A DNA stretch of 64,000 bases, from the NCBI GenBank assembly GCA_037444305.1, contig JBBIMP010000023.1:14955-78954 (forward strand). Direction: 5' to 3'. Shown here one piece after another: positions 43,378 to 52,213 of this stretch. Each line of letters opens with the position of its first letter. Position 1 is the first letter of the stretch. The stretch is from JBBIMP01 sp037444305. Lineage in GTDB: Bacteria > Acidobacteriota > UBA6911. The notes beneath the pieces are model-generated. The model was not told where the DNA came from. It did not search any database and was given only the letters and a program-made list of their open reading frames with translations. The translations under genes and the position numbers were made by a program.

Positions 43378-44355
43378 ATGGAAAACAAGCTGGGACGGGA
43401 GTTTGTGGCGGTGGTGGAGCAGGCTGCCATTGCATGCGCATTGACGATGGGCCAGGGGGACCGGCGCCATTCAGACAGGGTGGCCACCGAATCGATGCGC
43501 GGGTCCATGCAGTCGATCCCGATGAGGGGAACCATCGTGATCGGCGAGGGGGAACGAGACGAAGCCCCGATGCTCTACATCGGCGAGGAGCTGGGGTGCG
43601 GCACCGAAGAAAACGGCGACCCGGTCGTGGACATCGCCGTGGATCCCCTGGAGGGAACGAATCTCTGCGCCACCGGGGCCAACAACGCTATCACGGTACT
43701 CGCCGCCTCGGAGAAAGGCGGTCTCCTTCACGCGCCGGACTGCTACATGCAGAAAATCATCGTCGGCCCTTCGTCCCGCGGCGCCATCGACATCGATGCC
43801 CCGGTCAAGGACAACCTGAAGGCGATTGCCAAGCGTCTGCAGCGGCGCGTGGAAGACCTTGTCGTGATCGTCCTCGACCGGCCGCGCCACGAGCAGCTGA
43901 TTCGCGAAATCCGGGAAGCGGGGGCCCGGATCCGGCTGATCGGGGACGGGGACCTCTCCGCGGGCATTTCCGCCGCTGTGGCCGGCACCGGAGTCCACGC
44001 GGTGATGGGCATCGGGGGCGCGCCCGAGGGCGTCCTGACCGCCGCCGCCCTGCGCTGCCTCAACGGGGAAATCCAGGGCCGTCTGATCATCGCGCGTCCC
44101 GACCAGGAGAAGCGCATGAAGGACATGGGAGTGAGCGATCTCAAGAAGATCTATTCCACCGAAGATCTGGCCCCCGGCCAGAAGATGATCTTTGCGGCAT
44201 GCGGGGTGACGGACGGAACGCTGCTCAAGGGCGTGCGCTTTTTCGGCGGCGGCTGCCGCACTCACACGCTGCTCATGACGCGCTCCACCCGGAAGATCCG
44301 CTTCATCGATGCGGTTCACCTCGAGGACGGGCCCGACATCCGGGTGCGCTTCTGA
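43378..44355 (+). CDS. glpX: fructose-1,6-bisphosphatase class II
   Basis: A 325-residue GlpX-type phosphatase that hydrolyses fructose-1,6-bisphosphate in gluconeogenesis. It shows GEGERDEAPMLYIGEELG, VDIAVDPLEGTNLCATGANNAITVLA (metal-binding DPLEGT), GDGDLSAGI and GIGGAPEGVLTAAALRCLNGEIQGRL. Length and order match the family. The ATG at 43378 follows a weak GGAGA; the much longer upstream frame is non-coding. Confidence 0.95.
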   Translation: MENKLGREFVAVVEQAAIACALTMGQGDRRHSDRVATESMRGSMQSIPMRGTIVIGEGERDEAPMLYIGEELGCGTEENGDPVVDIAVDPLEGTNLCATGANNAITVLAASEKGGLLHAPDCYMQKIIVGPSSRGAIDIDAPVKDNLKAIAKRLQRRVEDLVVIVLDRPRHEQLIREIREAGARIRLIGDGDLSAGISAAVAGTGVHAVMGIGGAPEGVLTAAALRCLNGEIQGRLIIARPDQEKRMKDMGVSDLKKIYSTEDLAPGQKMIFAACGVTDGTLLKGVRFFGGGCRTHTLLMTRSTRKIRFIDAVHLEDGPDIRVRF

Positions 44356-44414
44356 GCCTGTGGGGGTCGCAACTCGAAGCAAGGCTCGTCACGAAGGCGA
44401 CAGCGCGCCGGGAT

Positions 44415-45932
44415 TCAGGGCGGGGCTGCCACCGGGAATGAGGGGGCGCTTCTCCGCCCGTCAGCCGCGCGCTGCAACAGATACGGCTTCACGCCTCGTT
44501 CACGAAAAGCCTGCTGCCAGCTCGCAAAGCTCCCCCCGTTCTTCCAGGCGTCGAGTGCCGCAAGCCCGGCGTCCTCTCCAGACTGCGAGAGCATGTATTC
44601 CACCCACGACCAGCGCGCCGAAGTCGGGCGGATCCCCACCCTGCCCCTCACCCCCGCGCGCAGCCTTCTGAGCCTCGCTTCCAATACCGCCACGGCCTCG
44701 AAGGGAGCGCCGTCCATCGGGGTGTGGCGCTTGGCCACGAACGGTGAAATCCCGAGGGTTACGGGAACGAGCCTCGCCAGCTCGAGCGAAAACCGCACAA
44801 GCTCGTCTATGTCGGCATCGCCTTCCCCGGGCAGCCCGATCATCTCGTAGAGCTTCAGCTTTTCGAGGCCGTGCTCCCGCGCCAGTCGCGCGGCCCCAAC
44901 CAGGTGCTCTTCGCTCGTCTTCCGGTCAATCCGGTCGCGCAGCCGCTGCGACGCACCGTCGGATGCGGTTGTGAGCGTCCTGTAGCCTCCGCGCGCCAGG
45001 AGCCCGACGAACTCCCCGTCGAGACGGTCCGCCCGCAGGCTGGAGATCCCCACCTCGCGCCCGCTCTCGACGATACGCCGCACAATTTCCTTTATGCGCG
45101 GGTGGTCGGTTACAGCTGCACCGACCAGGCCGACGCGGCGGGCGTTGTCCGGGATGAGCTCAATAATCCTTGCCGGCGGCACCAGCCTCATACCGCCGTT
45201 CGTGGTCCGCCGCATGGTGCAATAGGTGCAGCCGCGGGAACAGCCCCTTTCCGGCTCCACCAGGAACATGGAGCGCAGGACCGCGTGGCGCGTGAGGATC
45301 TGCGAGCGGGCGGGAAGCCGGTCGTCGGGCGCCTTTGCGATCGCGGGATAGGCGCGGCTCCTCCCGGGAGCATAAAAGCCGGGGGCCGAGGCCAACTGCT
45401 CCAGGAGTTCATGCCGTTTTTCCGCGGCCGCGGCATCGAGAAAGCGGCGGATCAGCTCTTCGCCTTCCCCGAGGATCATCAGGTCCGCAAAGGGCGCCAG
45501 GGGCGAGGGATTCGAATAGGTCAACGGCCCGCCCACGACGATGAGGGGGTGATGCTCTTCCCTGTCCGCCCGCAGCGCCGGGATCCCGCTCAGGTCCAGC
45601 ATGGAGAAGAACCCGGGGATCTCCAGTTCCCAGGCGATGGAGAAGGCCGCCACAGGAAACTCCCAGAGCGGCGTCTCCGTTTCGTAGGAGAAAACGGGCG
45701 ATCCCGCGCGCCGGTACTCCTCCACGCGCTCCGGCAGAAATGCCCTCTCTGCGCTCCACTCCGGATGCCGGTGGATTTCCCTGTAAATGGCCTGGAATCC
45801 GAGCGAACTCATCCCGACGTGGTAAGGCGCCGGGTAACAGAGCGCGACTCTCAGGGGTGCGGCCTTGTAAAGCGTCCCCTCCTCCTCGTCGATCCGGCCG
45901 CGGACAGCGGCCCGCAGGTCCCAGGAACTCAC
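44415..45932 (-). CDS. B12-binding-type radical SAM protein
   Basis: A 505-residue radical SAM enzyme. The N-terminal 180 residues resemble a cobalamin-binding-like Rossmann domain (LRVALCYPAPYHVGMSSLGFQAIYREI, PLIVVGGPLTYSNPSPLAPFADLMILGEGEELI) and the radical SAM core has the cluster motif CSRGCTYCTMR. The DxHxxG cobalamin-ligand motif is absent, so B12 binding is doubtful. Family members are methylthiotransferase-related or unassigned; the substrate is unknown. The start is GTG at 45932, one base after the queE stop; a longer frame overlaps queE. Confidence 0.85.
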   Translation of the reverse strand: MSSWDLRAAVRGRIDEEEGTLYKAAPLRVALCYPAPYHVGMSSLGFQAIYREIHRHPEWSAERAFLPERVEEYRRAGSPVFSYETETPLWEFPVAAFSIAWELEIPGFFSMLDLSGIPALRADREEHHPLIVVGGPLTYSNPSPLAPFADLMILGEGEELIRRFLDAAAAEKRHELLEQLASAPGFYAPGRSRAYPAIAKAPDDRLPARSQILTRHAVLRSMFLVEPERGCSRGCTYCTMRRTTNGGMRLVPPARIIELIPDNARRVGLVGAAVTDHPRIKEIVRRIVESGREVGISSLRADRLDGEFVGLLARGGYRTLTTASDGASQRLRDRIDRKTSEEHLVGAARLAREHGLEKLKLYEMIGLPGEGDADIDELVRFSLELARLVPVTLGISPFVAKRHTPMDGAPFEAVAVLEARLRRLRAGVRGRVGIRPTSARWSWVEYMLSQSGEDAGLAALDAWKNGGSFASWQQAFRERGVKPYLLQRAADGRRSAPSFPVAAPP

Positions 45933-45933
45933 G

Positions 45934-46578
45934 TTACGCCCCCCGGCGGCGGTCGGGCCACAGGATCCTGTGCAACTGCACCTGGAGTCTGGCTCGAATG
46001 CCGGATTCCAGCAGCCAGGCGGCCAGTTCGGGGGCGGGAAGAGCATCGTGAACCGGCGAGAACAGCACCGCTCCCACGCGGGACGGCAGGCCGTAGCGCT
46101 TGACCTGGCCGCACGCCCAGTCGAAATCCTCGCGGTTGCCGATCACGAACTTCACCTCGTCGCCCGGGGTCAGGCACTCGACATTCCCGTAGAGATTGTG
46201 CTGCTGCATGCCGCTTGAGGGGCACTTCAGGTCCATGATCTTGTGCACGCGGGGATCCACGGCGTTCAATGACACCTGCCCGCCCGTCTCCAGGCAGACC
46301 GTGTACCCGCGCCCGAGCAGTTCCCCGAACAGTTCGTGGACCTCCGGCTGCAGCATCGGCTCACCCCCCGTGACCAGCACCAGTCTTGCCGGGAAGTCCG
46401 CGATCGCGTCGATGATCTGCGGGACGGACATCTCCGAGCCTTCGTAAAAAGCATACCCGGTGTCGCAATAGCTGCACCTCAGGTTGCATCCCGTCAGCCG
46501 GATGAACGCGCATGGAAACCCTGCAAAGCTCGACTCACCCTGGATGCTGTAGAAAATCTCGTTCACCTTCATTGGCAT
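45934..46578 (-). CDS. queE: 7-carboxy-7-deazaguanine synthase
   Basis: A 214-residue radical SAM enzyme of queuosine (7-deazaguanine) synthesis, converting carboxy-tetrahydropterin to CDG. It starts KVNEIFYSIQGESSFAGFPCAFIRLTGCNLRCSYCDT with the CX3CX2C cluster motif, then VTGGEPMLQPE and CLETGGQ. The ATG at 46578 has GGAG 5 nt upstream; 46572 is another possible Met. The other queuosine genes (queC, queD, queF) are not in the window. The downstream radical SAM gene begins 1 bp after the stop. Confidence 0.95.
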   Translation of the reverse strand: MPMKVNEIFYSIQGESSFAGFPCAFIRLTGCNLRCSYCDTGYAFYEGSEMSVPQIIDAIADFPARLVLVTGGEPMLQPEVHELFGELLGRGYTVCLETGGQVSLNAVDPRVHKIMDLKCPSSGMQQHNLYGNVECLTPGDEVKFVIGNREDFDWACGQVKRYGLPSRVGAVLFSPVHDALPAPELAAWLLESGIRARLQVQLHRILWPDRRRGA

Positions 46579-46716
46579 TTCCGCTCCGCCGCCCGCCACC
46601 GGACGAATCCCGGGCTCCGGGACGCTCCTTGGTGAATAGATACCGCGTTCCGCCCGTTAAGACAAACGCTGGGCGTATCCCTCGAAGGATCGGTGTCGAT
46701 GAGGCTGTAGGAGGAT

Positions 46717-47523
46717 TCAATCCGCGTCCGGTAGGAGTTTCACCAGCACAACAGTGACGTTGTCGGGCCCGCCCGCTTCGTTCGCAGCGCTGATGAGGCG
46801 CTCTCCCGCCCGCTCGATGATGAGTTCGGGATCGCCCAGAATCACGCCGATGCTGCTATCGGGCACAACATCGGTCAGCCCATCGGAGCACAGCAGGAAG
46901 ACGTCCCCCGCGCGCGCTTCGCCCTGCTCGAGATCCGCTTCCACGCCGGCATTGGGCCCGATGGAGCGGGTGATCAGATTCTTGCGGGGATGGCTGGAAA
47001 GGTCTTCCTTCCGGAGGATTCCCTTCTCCAGGAGGTCCCACACGAGGGAGTGATCGCGCGTCAGCTGGGTGAGTTCGCCGTCGCGATAACAGTAGGCTCT
47101 CGAGTCGCCGACGTGCGCGATGTGGTACCGGTTGTGGCGGAACCACAAGGCGGTCATCGTGCAACCCATCCCCTGGAGTTCGGCATTCGCGAACTGCGCC
47201 TGGTGCACTTTCAGGTTCGCCTCGGTGAACGCGGCCCGCAATACTTCCTGGACACCGCTCTCCGGGCCGGCCGCCCGGGCAAGCCGCTCCTCGACCGTTT
47301 CCGCGGCCATCTCGCTGGCTACTTCCCCGGCCGCGTGCCCGCCCATTCCGTCGGCTACCAGAAACAGCCCGAGATCGGGATTGGCCTTGCAGGCATCCTC
47401 GTTGGATGTCCTCACTCTTCCACTGTCGGTGACAGCCGCGTGGACGAAGCGCAAATCGGCACCTATTCCCCATCCCGGCCCAGACACGGGCACACCAAAC
47501 CCTGATCTTATAACACGTTCCAA
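46717..47523 (-). CDS. PP2C-family serine/threonine phosphatase
   Basis: A 268-residue metal-dependent phosphatase of the Stp1/PrpC type. The metal-binding motifs are present: TDSGRVRTSNEDAC, LFLVADGMGGHAAGE, HVGDSRAYCYRDGELTQLTRDHS, LLCSDGLTDVV and AGGPDNVTVVLV. It is expected to reverse phosphorylation by Hanks-type kinases, but none is in the window. The N-terminal 20 residues are uncertain; later GTG or ATG starts are possible. Confidence 0.92.
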   Translation of the reverse strand: MERVIRSGFGVPVSGPGWGIGADLRFVHAAVTDSGRVRTSNEDACKANPDLGLFLVADGMGGHAAGEVASEMAAETVEERLARAAGPESGVQEVLRAAFTEANLKVHQAQFANAELQGMGCTMTALWFRHNRYHIAHVGDSRAYCYRDGELTQLTRDHSLVWDLLEKGILRKEDLSSHPRKNLITRSIGPNAGVEADLEQGEARAGDVFLLCSDGLTDVVPDSSIGVILGDPELIIERAGERLISAANEAGGPDNVTVVLVKLLPDAD

Positions 47524-47671
47524 ACAAGCGCTTCAAGCAGGCGGCCATTCCGTGCAGATCGCTTCGCGGCGTAATTCAATGCGCCGCCGCCGGTGCTCCC
47601 TTTGTGTTATGATTTGCGCGTGTTTGAATGGGATGAAGATAAACCAACGGTTCCCCCGCAAAACCAGACCT

Positions 47672-49453
47672 ATGAAATCCGGGTTCCTCGCAAAAAAGCT
47701 GTGTTTCATTCTGGCCTTGACCTGCCTGGGGCCTGCCCTCGGGCTGGCGGGCGTTTCCCGTGCTATCCAGGAGCGCTACCGCCAGGCCTATGAGAACAAG
47801 GCCTTTTTCCTCAAGATCCCCATAGTCGCGGACAAGCACTACATTTTCATCGGAAGCGGCGGAGCCCGTCCAAGCCAGGCGTTTGTCGCCGGCGCTACAC
47901 GGTTCAAGGTTGGGGACCAGGTGCGCCTGGTCGGCATGGACTTCGGCGGGGATGAGATAAAAATCAAGATCAGCGCCATTTCCGGGCCCGGCAACGCGGA
48001 ACTGATTTTCAAGTTCGACACGAACCTGCTGGATAATTTCCCGAACAGCGCCGCCTTCGACGCCAGCCTGGAGGACACTTTCACCGAGGGTCTCAGGTAT
48101 GCCGATCTGGAGGAGTCGAAGCGCGCGTACGCCGAGGAGCAGTTCGAGCGCGCGGTGCGTGAAATCGCCGCCACTTCCGGAACCACCCGTGAGGCGGTTC
48201 TGAAGCACATTGCGCCGAGGCTTCCTGCCTACCAGGATGCCGCGCGGGATCTGGACAACCAAAGAAAGCGCAGCCAGGAGCTCTCCAGCCAGGTTTCCCA
48301 GGCCCAGTCCGAAAACCGGAGGCTCGACGGCGAGCTGCGGGCGCAGCAGAGCGAGGTGGCCCGCCTGCGCACCGCCAACACTTCGCTGCAGGAGCGGATC
48401 GACGGCATGAATTCGCAGCTTGCCCGCGTGCGCGACGACCTGCGCAACTCCCAGGGAGAAACCCAGGGATACCAGCGCGAGCTCTCGAACCTGCAGCGCT
48501 CCTTGAAGCTGCGCGTGGATACAAATCGCGATCTGGGCGAGCAGATCGCCGAACTCGGGCAGGCCATGCAGAAGCTCCAGCGCGGCAACGTCGAACTGGA
48601 AAGCCAGAACAGCGCGCTGAAATCCGGCCTGGAAAAACAGCAGGCCGTCAATGCCAAGCTCTCCGGGGAGATCGATGACCTCAAGGCCTCGGCCCGGAAG
48701 ATGAAGGAGACGATCGACACGCTCACATCGAAAGAGGATTCCCTGGCCCGCCAGTACATCAGGCTCAAACAGACCAAGGAAAACCTGGAAAACATCGTGC
48801 TCGCGGTCGATGCTCTCGACATCCGCCAGGTGGAGGACCGATCCGAGAGGGGCGAGCGCAGAGGGAAAGCGGAGGTCTTTCTCGCCGAGATCCTGATCGG
48901 CTCCTTCAACTGGCGTCTGCCGGAGAGACTCGCAGCCAACGAAGCGCGGAATGCCGAAGCCTCCTTTGCCGCGGAGTCCATCGACTACGTCAAGGTGACG
49001 GCTCCCGCAAGGGCCATTCTGCAGTCCCTGGGCGAGCGCCTCAAAGTGCAATTGAAAATGGTGTCGCGTTCCGCCGACCTGCAGATCGAGCCCGAACAGG
49101 CATCTGCCATCCAGGAGATCGGCGAACGCGACACCGCCGTCTGGCGCTGGCAAGTAGTCAACCGCGGTGCGGGCGCCGACGCCCGTCTCGCGCTTGACGC
49201 CGGCTTCTTGAACAAGAACTCCGATCTGATCCCCCTGTTCCGGCAGGAGACCGCAGTTCAGTCCTCCAACATCGTCCGCCAGGTCCGCGGCTTCCTGCAG
49301 CCGATCCCGCTGGCCGTCGGCGTGCTTCTCGGGTTCCTGCTCTTCGGCGTCGTCGGCATCTTTCGCCGGGGAAAGCAGGCGCGACGGCCCGACCGCCGCG
49401 CCCGGCCCGATCACACGGATACGCCCAGCCCCTCGCTCCGAAAGGGATTGTAG
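47672..49453 (+). CDS. large coiled-coil protein with signal peptide and C-terminal membrane anchor
   Basis: A 593-residue protein. Residues 1-27 (MKSGFLAKKLCFILALTCLG) form a signal peptide; 45-140 are a beta-rich domain (FLKIPIVADKHYIFIGSGG, KVGDQVRLVGMDFGGDEIKIKI); 180-395 are a long heptad coiled coil (QSENRRLDGELRAQQSEVARL, LRVDTNRDLGEQIAELGQAM); and 544-562 are a C-terminal transmembrane segment (IPLAVGVLLGFLLFGVVGIF) followed by basic residues. It would be exported with the coil in the periplasm. No known family. An ATG 39 bp upstream (47633) is an alternative start. Convergent with the gene at 49567. Confidence 0.75.
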   Translation: MKSGFLAKKLCFILALTCLGPALGLAGVSRAIQERYRQAYENKAFFLKIPIVADKHYIFIGSGGARPSQAFVAGATRFKVGDQVRLVGMDFGGDEIKIKISAISGPGNAELIFKFDTNLLDNFPNSAAFDASLEDTFTEGLRYADLEESKRAYAEEQFERAVREIAATSGTTREAVLKHIAPRLPAYQDAARDLDNQRKRSQELSSQVSQAQSENRRLDGELRAQQSEVARLRTANTSLQERIDGMNSQLARVRDDLRNSQGETQGYQRELSNLQRSLKLRVDTNRDLGEQIAELGQAMQKLQRGNVELESQNSALKSGLEKQQAVNAKLSGEIDDLKASARKMKETIDTLTSKEDSLARQYIRLKQTKENLENIVLAVDALDIRQVEDRSERGERRGKAEVFLAEILIGSFNWRLPERLAANEARNAEASFAAESIDYVKVTAPARAILQSLGERLKVQLKMVSRSADLQIEPEQASAIQEIGERDTAVWRWQVVNRGAGADARLALDAGFLNKNSDLIPLFRQETAVQSSNIVRQVRGFLQPIPLAVGVLLGFLLFGVVGIFRRGKQARRPDRRARPDHTDTPSPSLRKGL

Positions 49454-49467
49454 GCAGAGCCGGTTCC

Positions 49468-49485
49468 GCCGGGGGCGCCCCCGGC
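49468..49485. terminator. 18-bp perfect palindrome between convergent genes
   Basis: GCCGGGGGCGCCCCCGGC is its own reverse complement and lies 15 nt after the plus-strand stop and 80 nt from the minus-strand stop. It could terminate both genes. Confidence 0.5.
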
Positions 49486-49566
49486 GAGACAAAACAATAA
49501 GCCCGCCGCCGGGACACCAGGATTTGCGGAGGCAGTGCGTCTCGAGCGACCGCCCAGGGGTGGGAG

Positions 49567-51357
49567 TTACTGCACCTTCATGTGGCGCACGACGAGCCTC
49601 CGCACGCGCTCCCCGTCACCGCGATTGAGCAGCCGGAAGTTGTACTTCTTGTTGTTCGCCATCCGGATCGCTATTTCCTCCCCGGTCACGGAAAAATTCC
49701 GCAGGCCGGCGTAGCTTTCGTAGAAGCTGTGGTCCGTTTCCGTCGTCCGGAATTCTATTCCCTTGTCGGTGAAATACAGGTTTCCCCGGCAGCTGGAAAA
49801 CGCGTGCCGGTGTTCCGCCGCAAAGGGCGTCTTTTCGAGGATGCTCAACTGCATCCTGTCCTGGAGGTCCTGGATCATCGACTGCAGGCGGTCGGGCGTG
49901 TAACGCTCCACCCCACCCATATCCTGTGCCTTCTTGAGGTGCTCGATGGCCTTGGAGAGGTTGCCCCGGTGGCTGTCGTAAAGGATGCCGAGGTTGAGGT
50001 GCGCCAGAGCGTTCCCCGAGTGAATCGAAAGGGAGCGCTCGAAGTTCAGAATCGCGGAGTCGAACTGCTTCTGTTCGAGATAGCCCGCCCCGACATAGAA
50101 ATAGGCTTCAGCGTTGTTCGGTTCCAGTTTCAGGAACTCGGTCCAATCCGCGATGGATTTGGCGAAAGCACCCGACCGGTAGGCGCTCACGGCCGACTGG
50201 CGGAGCTCATCGATCCGCTGGCGGATCTGCTGCTCCTCCGTGCTTCGGTCGGCCCGCTGCTGCTCCGCCCTGGCCGCCTCCGCCAGCCGGGATTCGATGA
50301 GCTCCAGGCGCGACTTGCTGTAGCTGTCGTCGGGAAAATACTGGAGAGCGAGCCGGAAATCGGTGCGCGCGCCGGCCAGGTCTCCCCCGTTGATCTTCTT
50401 GTCTCCGCGGTTCTGGATCATCTCCCGGAGCTGCAGCATGGCGGTACGGGCATAGGCATTCCTCCTGTCCAGCCGCTGGATGCTGCGTATGGCGTCGAGC
50501 GCGTTGTCCTTCTCCGGCGGGAGAAGCACGCCCGCTTGCATCGCCGCTTCAGCTTTCGCGGCCCATTCGCCGACCTGCGTTTCCCGGTCCTTGTCGCTCT
50601 CGTCTATCTTGGCGGCGATGTCGGAGAGGCGTTCGCCGATCGTCAGGTCGTTGGGGTAGAGCAGCGCGAGGTTGTTGTACTGCTTCTCCGCTTCGAGCCA
50701 GTTTTCGGAGGCATAGGCCGCGTCCGCCTTCTGCTGCAACGTCTCCGCGAGCTTTCTCCGGGCGTCGGAAGCATAGGCGTTCGCCGGATCGATCGTTAGA
50801 ATCCTGTCGGCGAGGAAGAGAACATTGAAATCCTCCGGCGGGGGCAGAAGTATGTTCTCCGCCAGGGCGGTGGCAAGCTTCTTCTTCCACATCTCCACCT
50901 CGGCGAGCTGCTCGTTGGTGAGGATGGGGATGAGGGGCTCCAGGCGGAAGTGCAGGTTTTCCGTCGCGTAGGCCATCACCTGCAGGTTCTGCACAAGGTC
51001 CCGGTAACCCTCCTTCACGATCCGGAGCTGGTGTCCGCCGGCCCTCAGGCTTTCGAGCGTCAGCGGTGTCGCGCCCTGCTGCTTGCCGTCGAGGTAGACA
51101 ATGGCGTCGACCGGCGTCGTCTTGATCACCAGCCCGCCGTACTTGGGCTTCAGATAGAGGTAGAAAAATGCCGCGGCGAAGGTGAGGCAGCCGATCAGGA
51201 TCAGCGAGCCGATGCTCAGCATGAGTGTCCGGACGCTGATCTGCGCGCCCTTGACGGCGGGCCGCGGTGCGGCCTCCCCTTCGATCGGCGACCCATCGGC
51301 CGGACAGAAGCGGAAGCGGTCCGGGTACTCTGTTCCGCAACTCGGGCACCTGTTCAT
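49567..51357 (-). CDS. zinc-ribbon, PEGA and TPR membrane protein
   Basis: A 596-residue protein. Residues 1-25 form a zinc-ribbon-like motif (CPSCGTEYPDRFRFCPADG, three Cys and one Asp). A transmembrane helix spans 43-67 (LMLSIGSLILIGCLTFAAAFF). Residues 72-140 are a PEGA-type beta domain (GGLVIKTTPVDAIVYLDGKQQG). The remainder is helical TPR (YFYVGAGYLEQKQFDSAILNFERSLSIHS and the following repeat) plus a C-terminal beta domain. Such proteins are cell-surface scaffold candidates of unknown function. The ATG at 51357 is chosen because it starts the zinc ribbon; a frame to 51435 is non-conserved. Confidence 0.8.
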   Translation of the reverse strand: MNRCPSCGTEYPDRFRFCPADGSPIEGEAAPRPAVKGAQISVRTLMLSIGSLILIGCLTFAAAFFYLYLKPKYGGLVIKTTPVDAIVYLDGKQQGATPLTLESLRAGGHQLRIVKEGYRDLVQNLQVMAYATENLHFRLEPLIPILTNEQLAEVEMWKKKLATALAENILLPPPEDFNVLFLADRILTIDPANAYASDARRKLAETLQQKADAAYASENWLEAEKQYNNLALLYPNDLTIGERLSDIAAKIDESDKDRETQVGEWAAKAEAAMQAGVLLPPEKDNALDAIRSIQRLDRRNAYARTAMLQLREMIQNRGDKKINGGDLAGARTDFRLALQYFPDDSYSKSRLELIESRLAEAARAEQQRADRSTEEQQIRQRIDELRQSAVSAYRSGAFAKSIADWTEFLKLEPNNAEAYFYVGAGYLEQKQFDSAILNFERSLSIHSGNALAHLNLGILYDSHRGNLSKAIEHLKKAQDMGGVERYTPDRLQSMIQDLQDRMQLSILEKTPFAAEHRHAFSSCRGNLYFTDKGIEFRTTETDHSFYESYAGLRNFSVTGEEIAIRMANNKKYNFRLLNRGDGERVRRLVVRHMKVQ

Positions 51358-51564
51358 GAGCGCTAAAATAACACACCCCCGGCCGGCAGGTGAAGCGCCG
51401 GGACCAACAGCCGTTCGCACGGCACTGACCTGCAAAATCCGCAGCCCCTCCCCCGGGGCCCCCGAATGCTGTTGAATTGGCCCGGGAACCGCCCTATGCT
51501 TCGGCGTTCAGGGACCCTTGGGCAAAAGCGGCCGACGCCCGGCCATCTGGGACTACCGTAGCCT

Positions 51565-52179
51565 ATGAAGCCTAAAATAATCATGGGAATCGCCGGGGGG
51601 ACCGGCTCGGGAAAAACCACCATCGCCGACGAGCTGATCCGCTCCCTCGGCCCCGAGAACGCCGTCATCATCCACCAGGATTCCTATTATCGCGACCTGG
51701 GAGACGTCCCCCAGGATGAGAAGGGGCAGGTGAACTTCGACCATCCCGCTGCCTTCGACTGGGATCTGCTCAAAGCACAGATCCATCTGCTGCGCGACGG
51801 CATCGCGATCGAAAAGCCGATCTACGATTTCCGCACGCATTCGCGCAGCCGGGAAACCGTGCACATCGAACCCCGGCCCATCCTGCTATTGGAGGGCATT
51901 CTCATATTTCATGACGTGGAGTTGTGGGGCCAGATGGACATGAGGATTTTTGTGGATGCCGAAGCCGACCTCCGGTTCATCCGCCGCCTCGAGCGGGACG
52001 TTCAGGAGCGGGGCCGGACGATCGAGTCCGTGATCCGGCAGTACCTGACCACCGTCCGGCCCATGCACCAGGAGTTTGTGGAGCCTACGCGGCGTTACGC
52101 CGATATCGTTGTGCCCGAGGGGGGGCACAACCGCGTGGCCCTCAGCATGATCCTGGCGCGCCTGCGCTCGGCGCTCTGA
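51565..52179 (+). CDS. udk: uridine kinase
   Basis: A 204-residue P-loop kinase that phosphorylates uridine and cytidine in pyrimidine salvage. It starts MKPKIIMGIAGGTGSGKTTIADEL, has IIHQDSYYRDLGD, NFDHPAAFDWDLL, PIYDFRTHSRSRETVHIEPRPILLLEGILIFHDVEL and DLRFIRRLERDVQERGRTIESVIRQYLTTVRPMHQEFVEPTR, all family hallmarks. It is convergent with the dihydropyrimidinase-like gene, which also belongs to pyrimidine-type metabolism. Confidence 0.96.
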   Translation: MKPKIIMGIAGGTGSGKTTIADELIRSLGPENAVIIHQDSYYRDLGDVPQDEKGQVNFDHPAAFDWDLLKAQIHLLRDGIAIEKPIYDFRTHSRSRETVHIEPRPILLLEGILIFHDVELWGQMDMRIFVDAEADLRFIRRLERDVQERGRTIESVIRQYLTTVRPMHQEFVEPTRRYADIVVPEGGHNRVALSMILARLRSAL

Positions 52180-52213
52180 ACCGCCTTCCCCGCCCTGCCT
52201 GAGGCTTCCGGCC

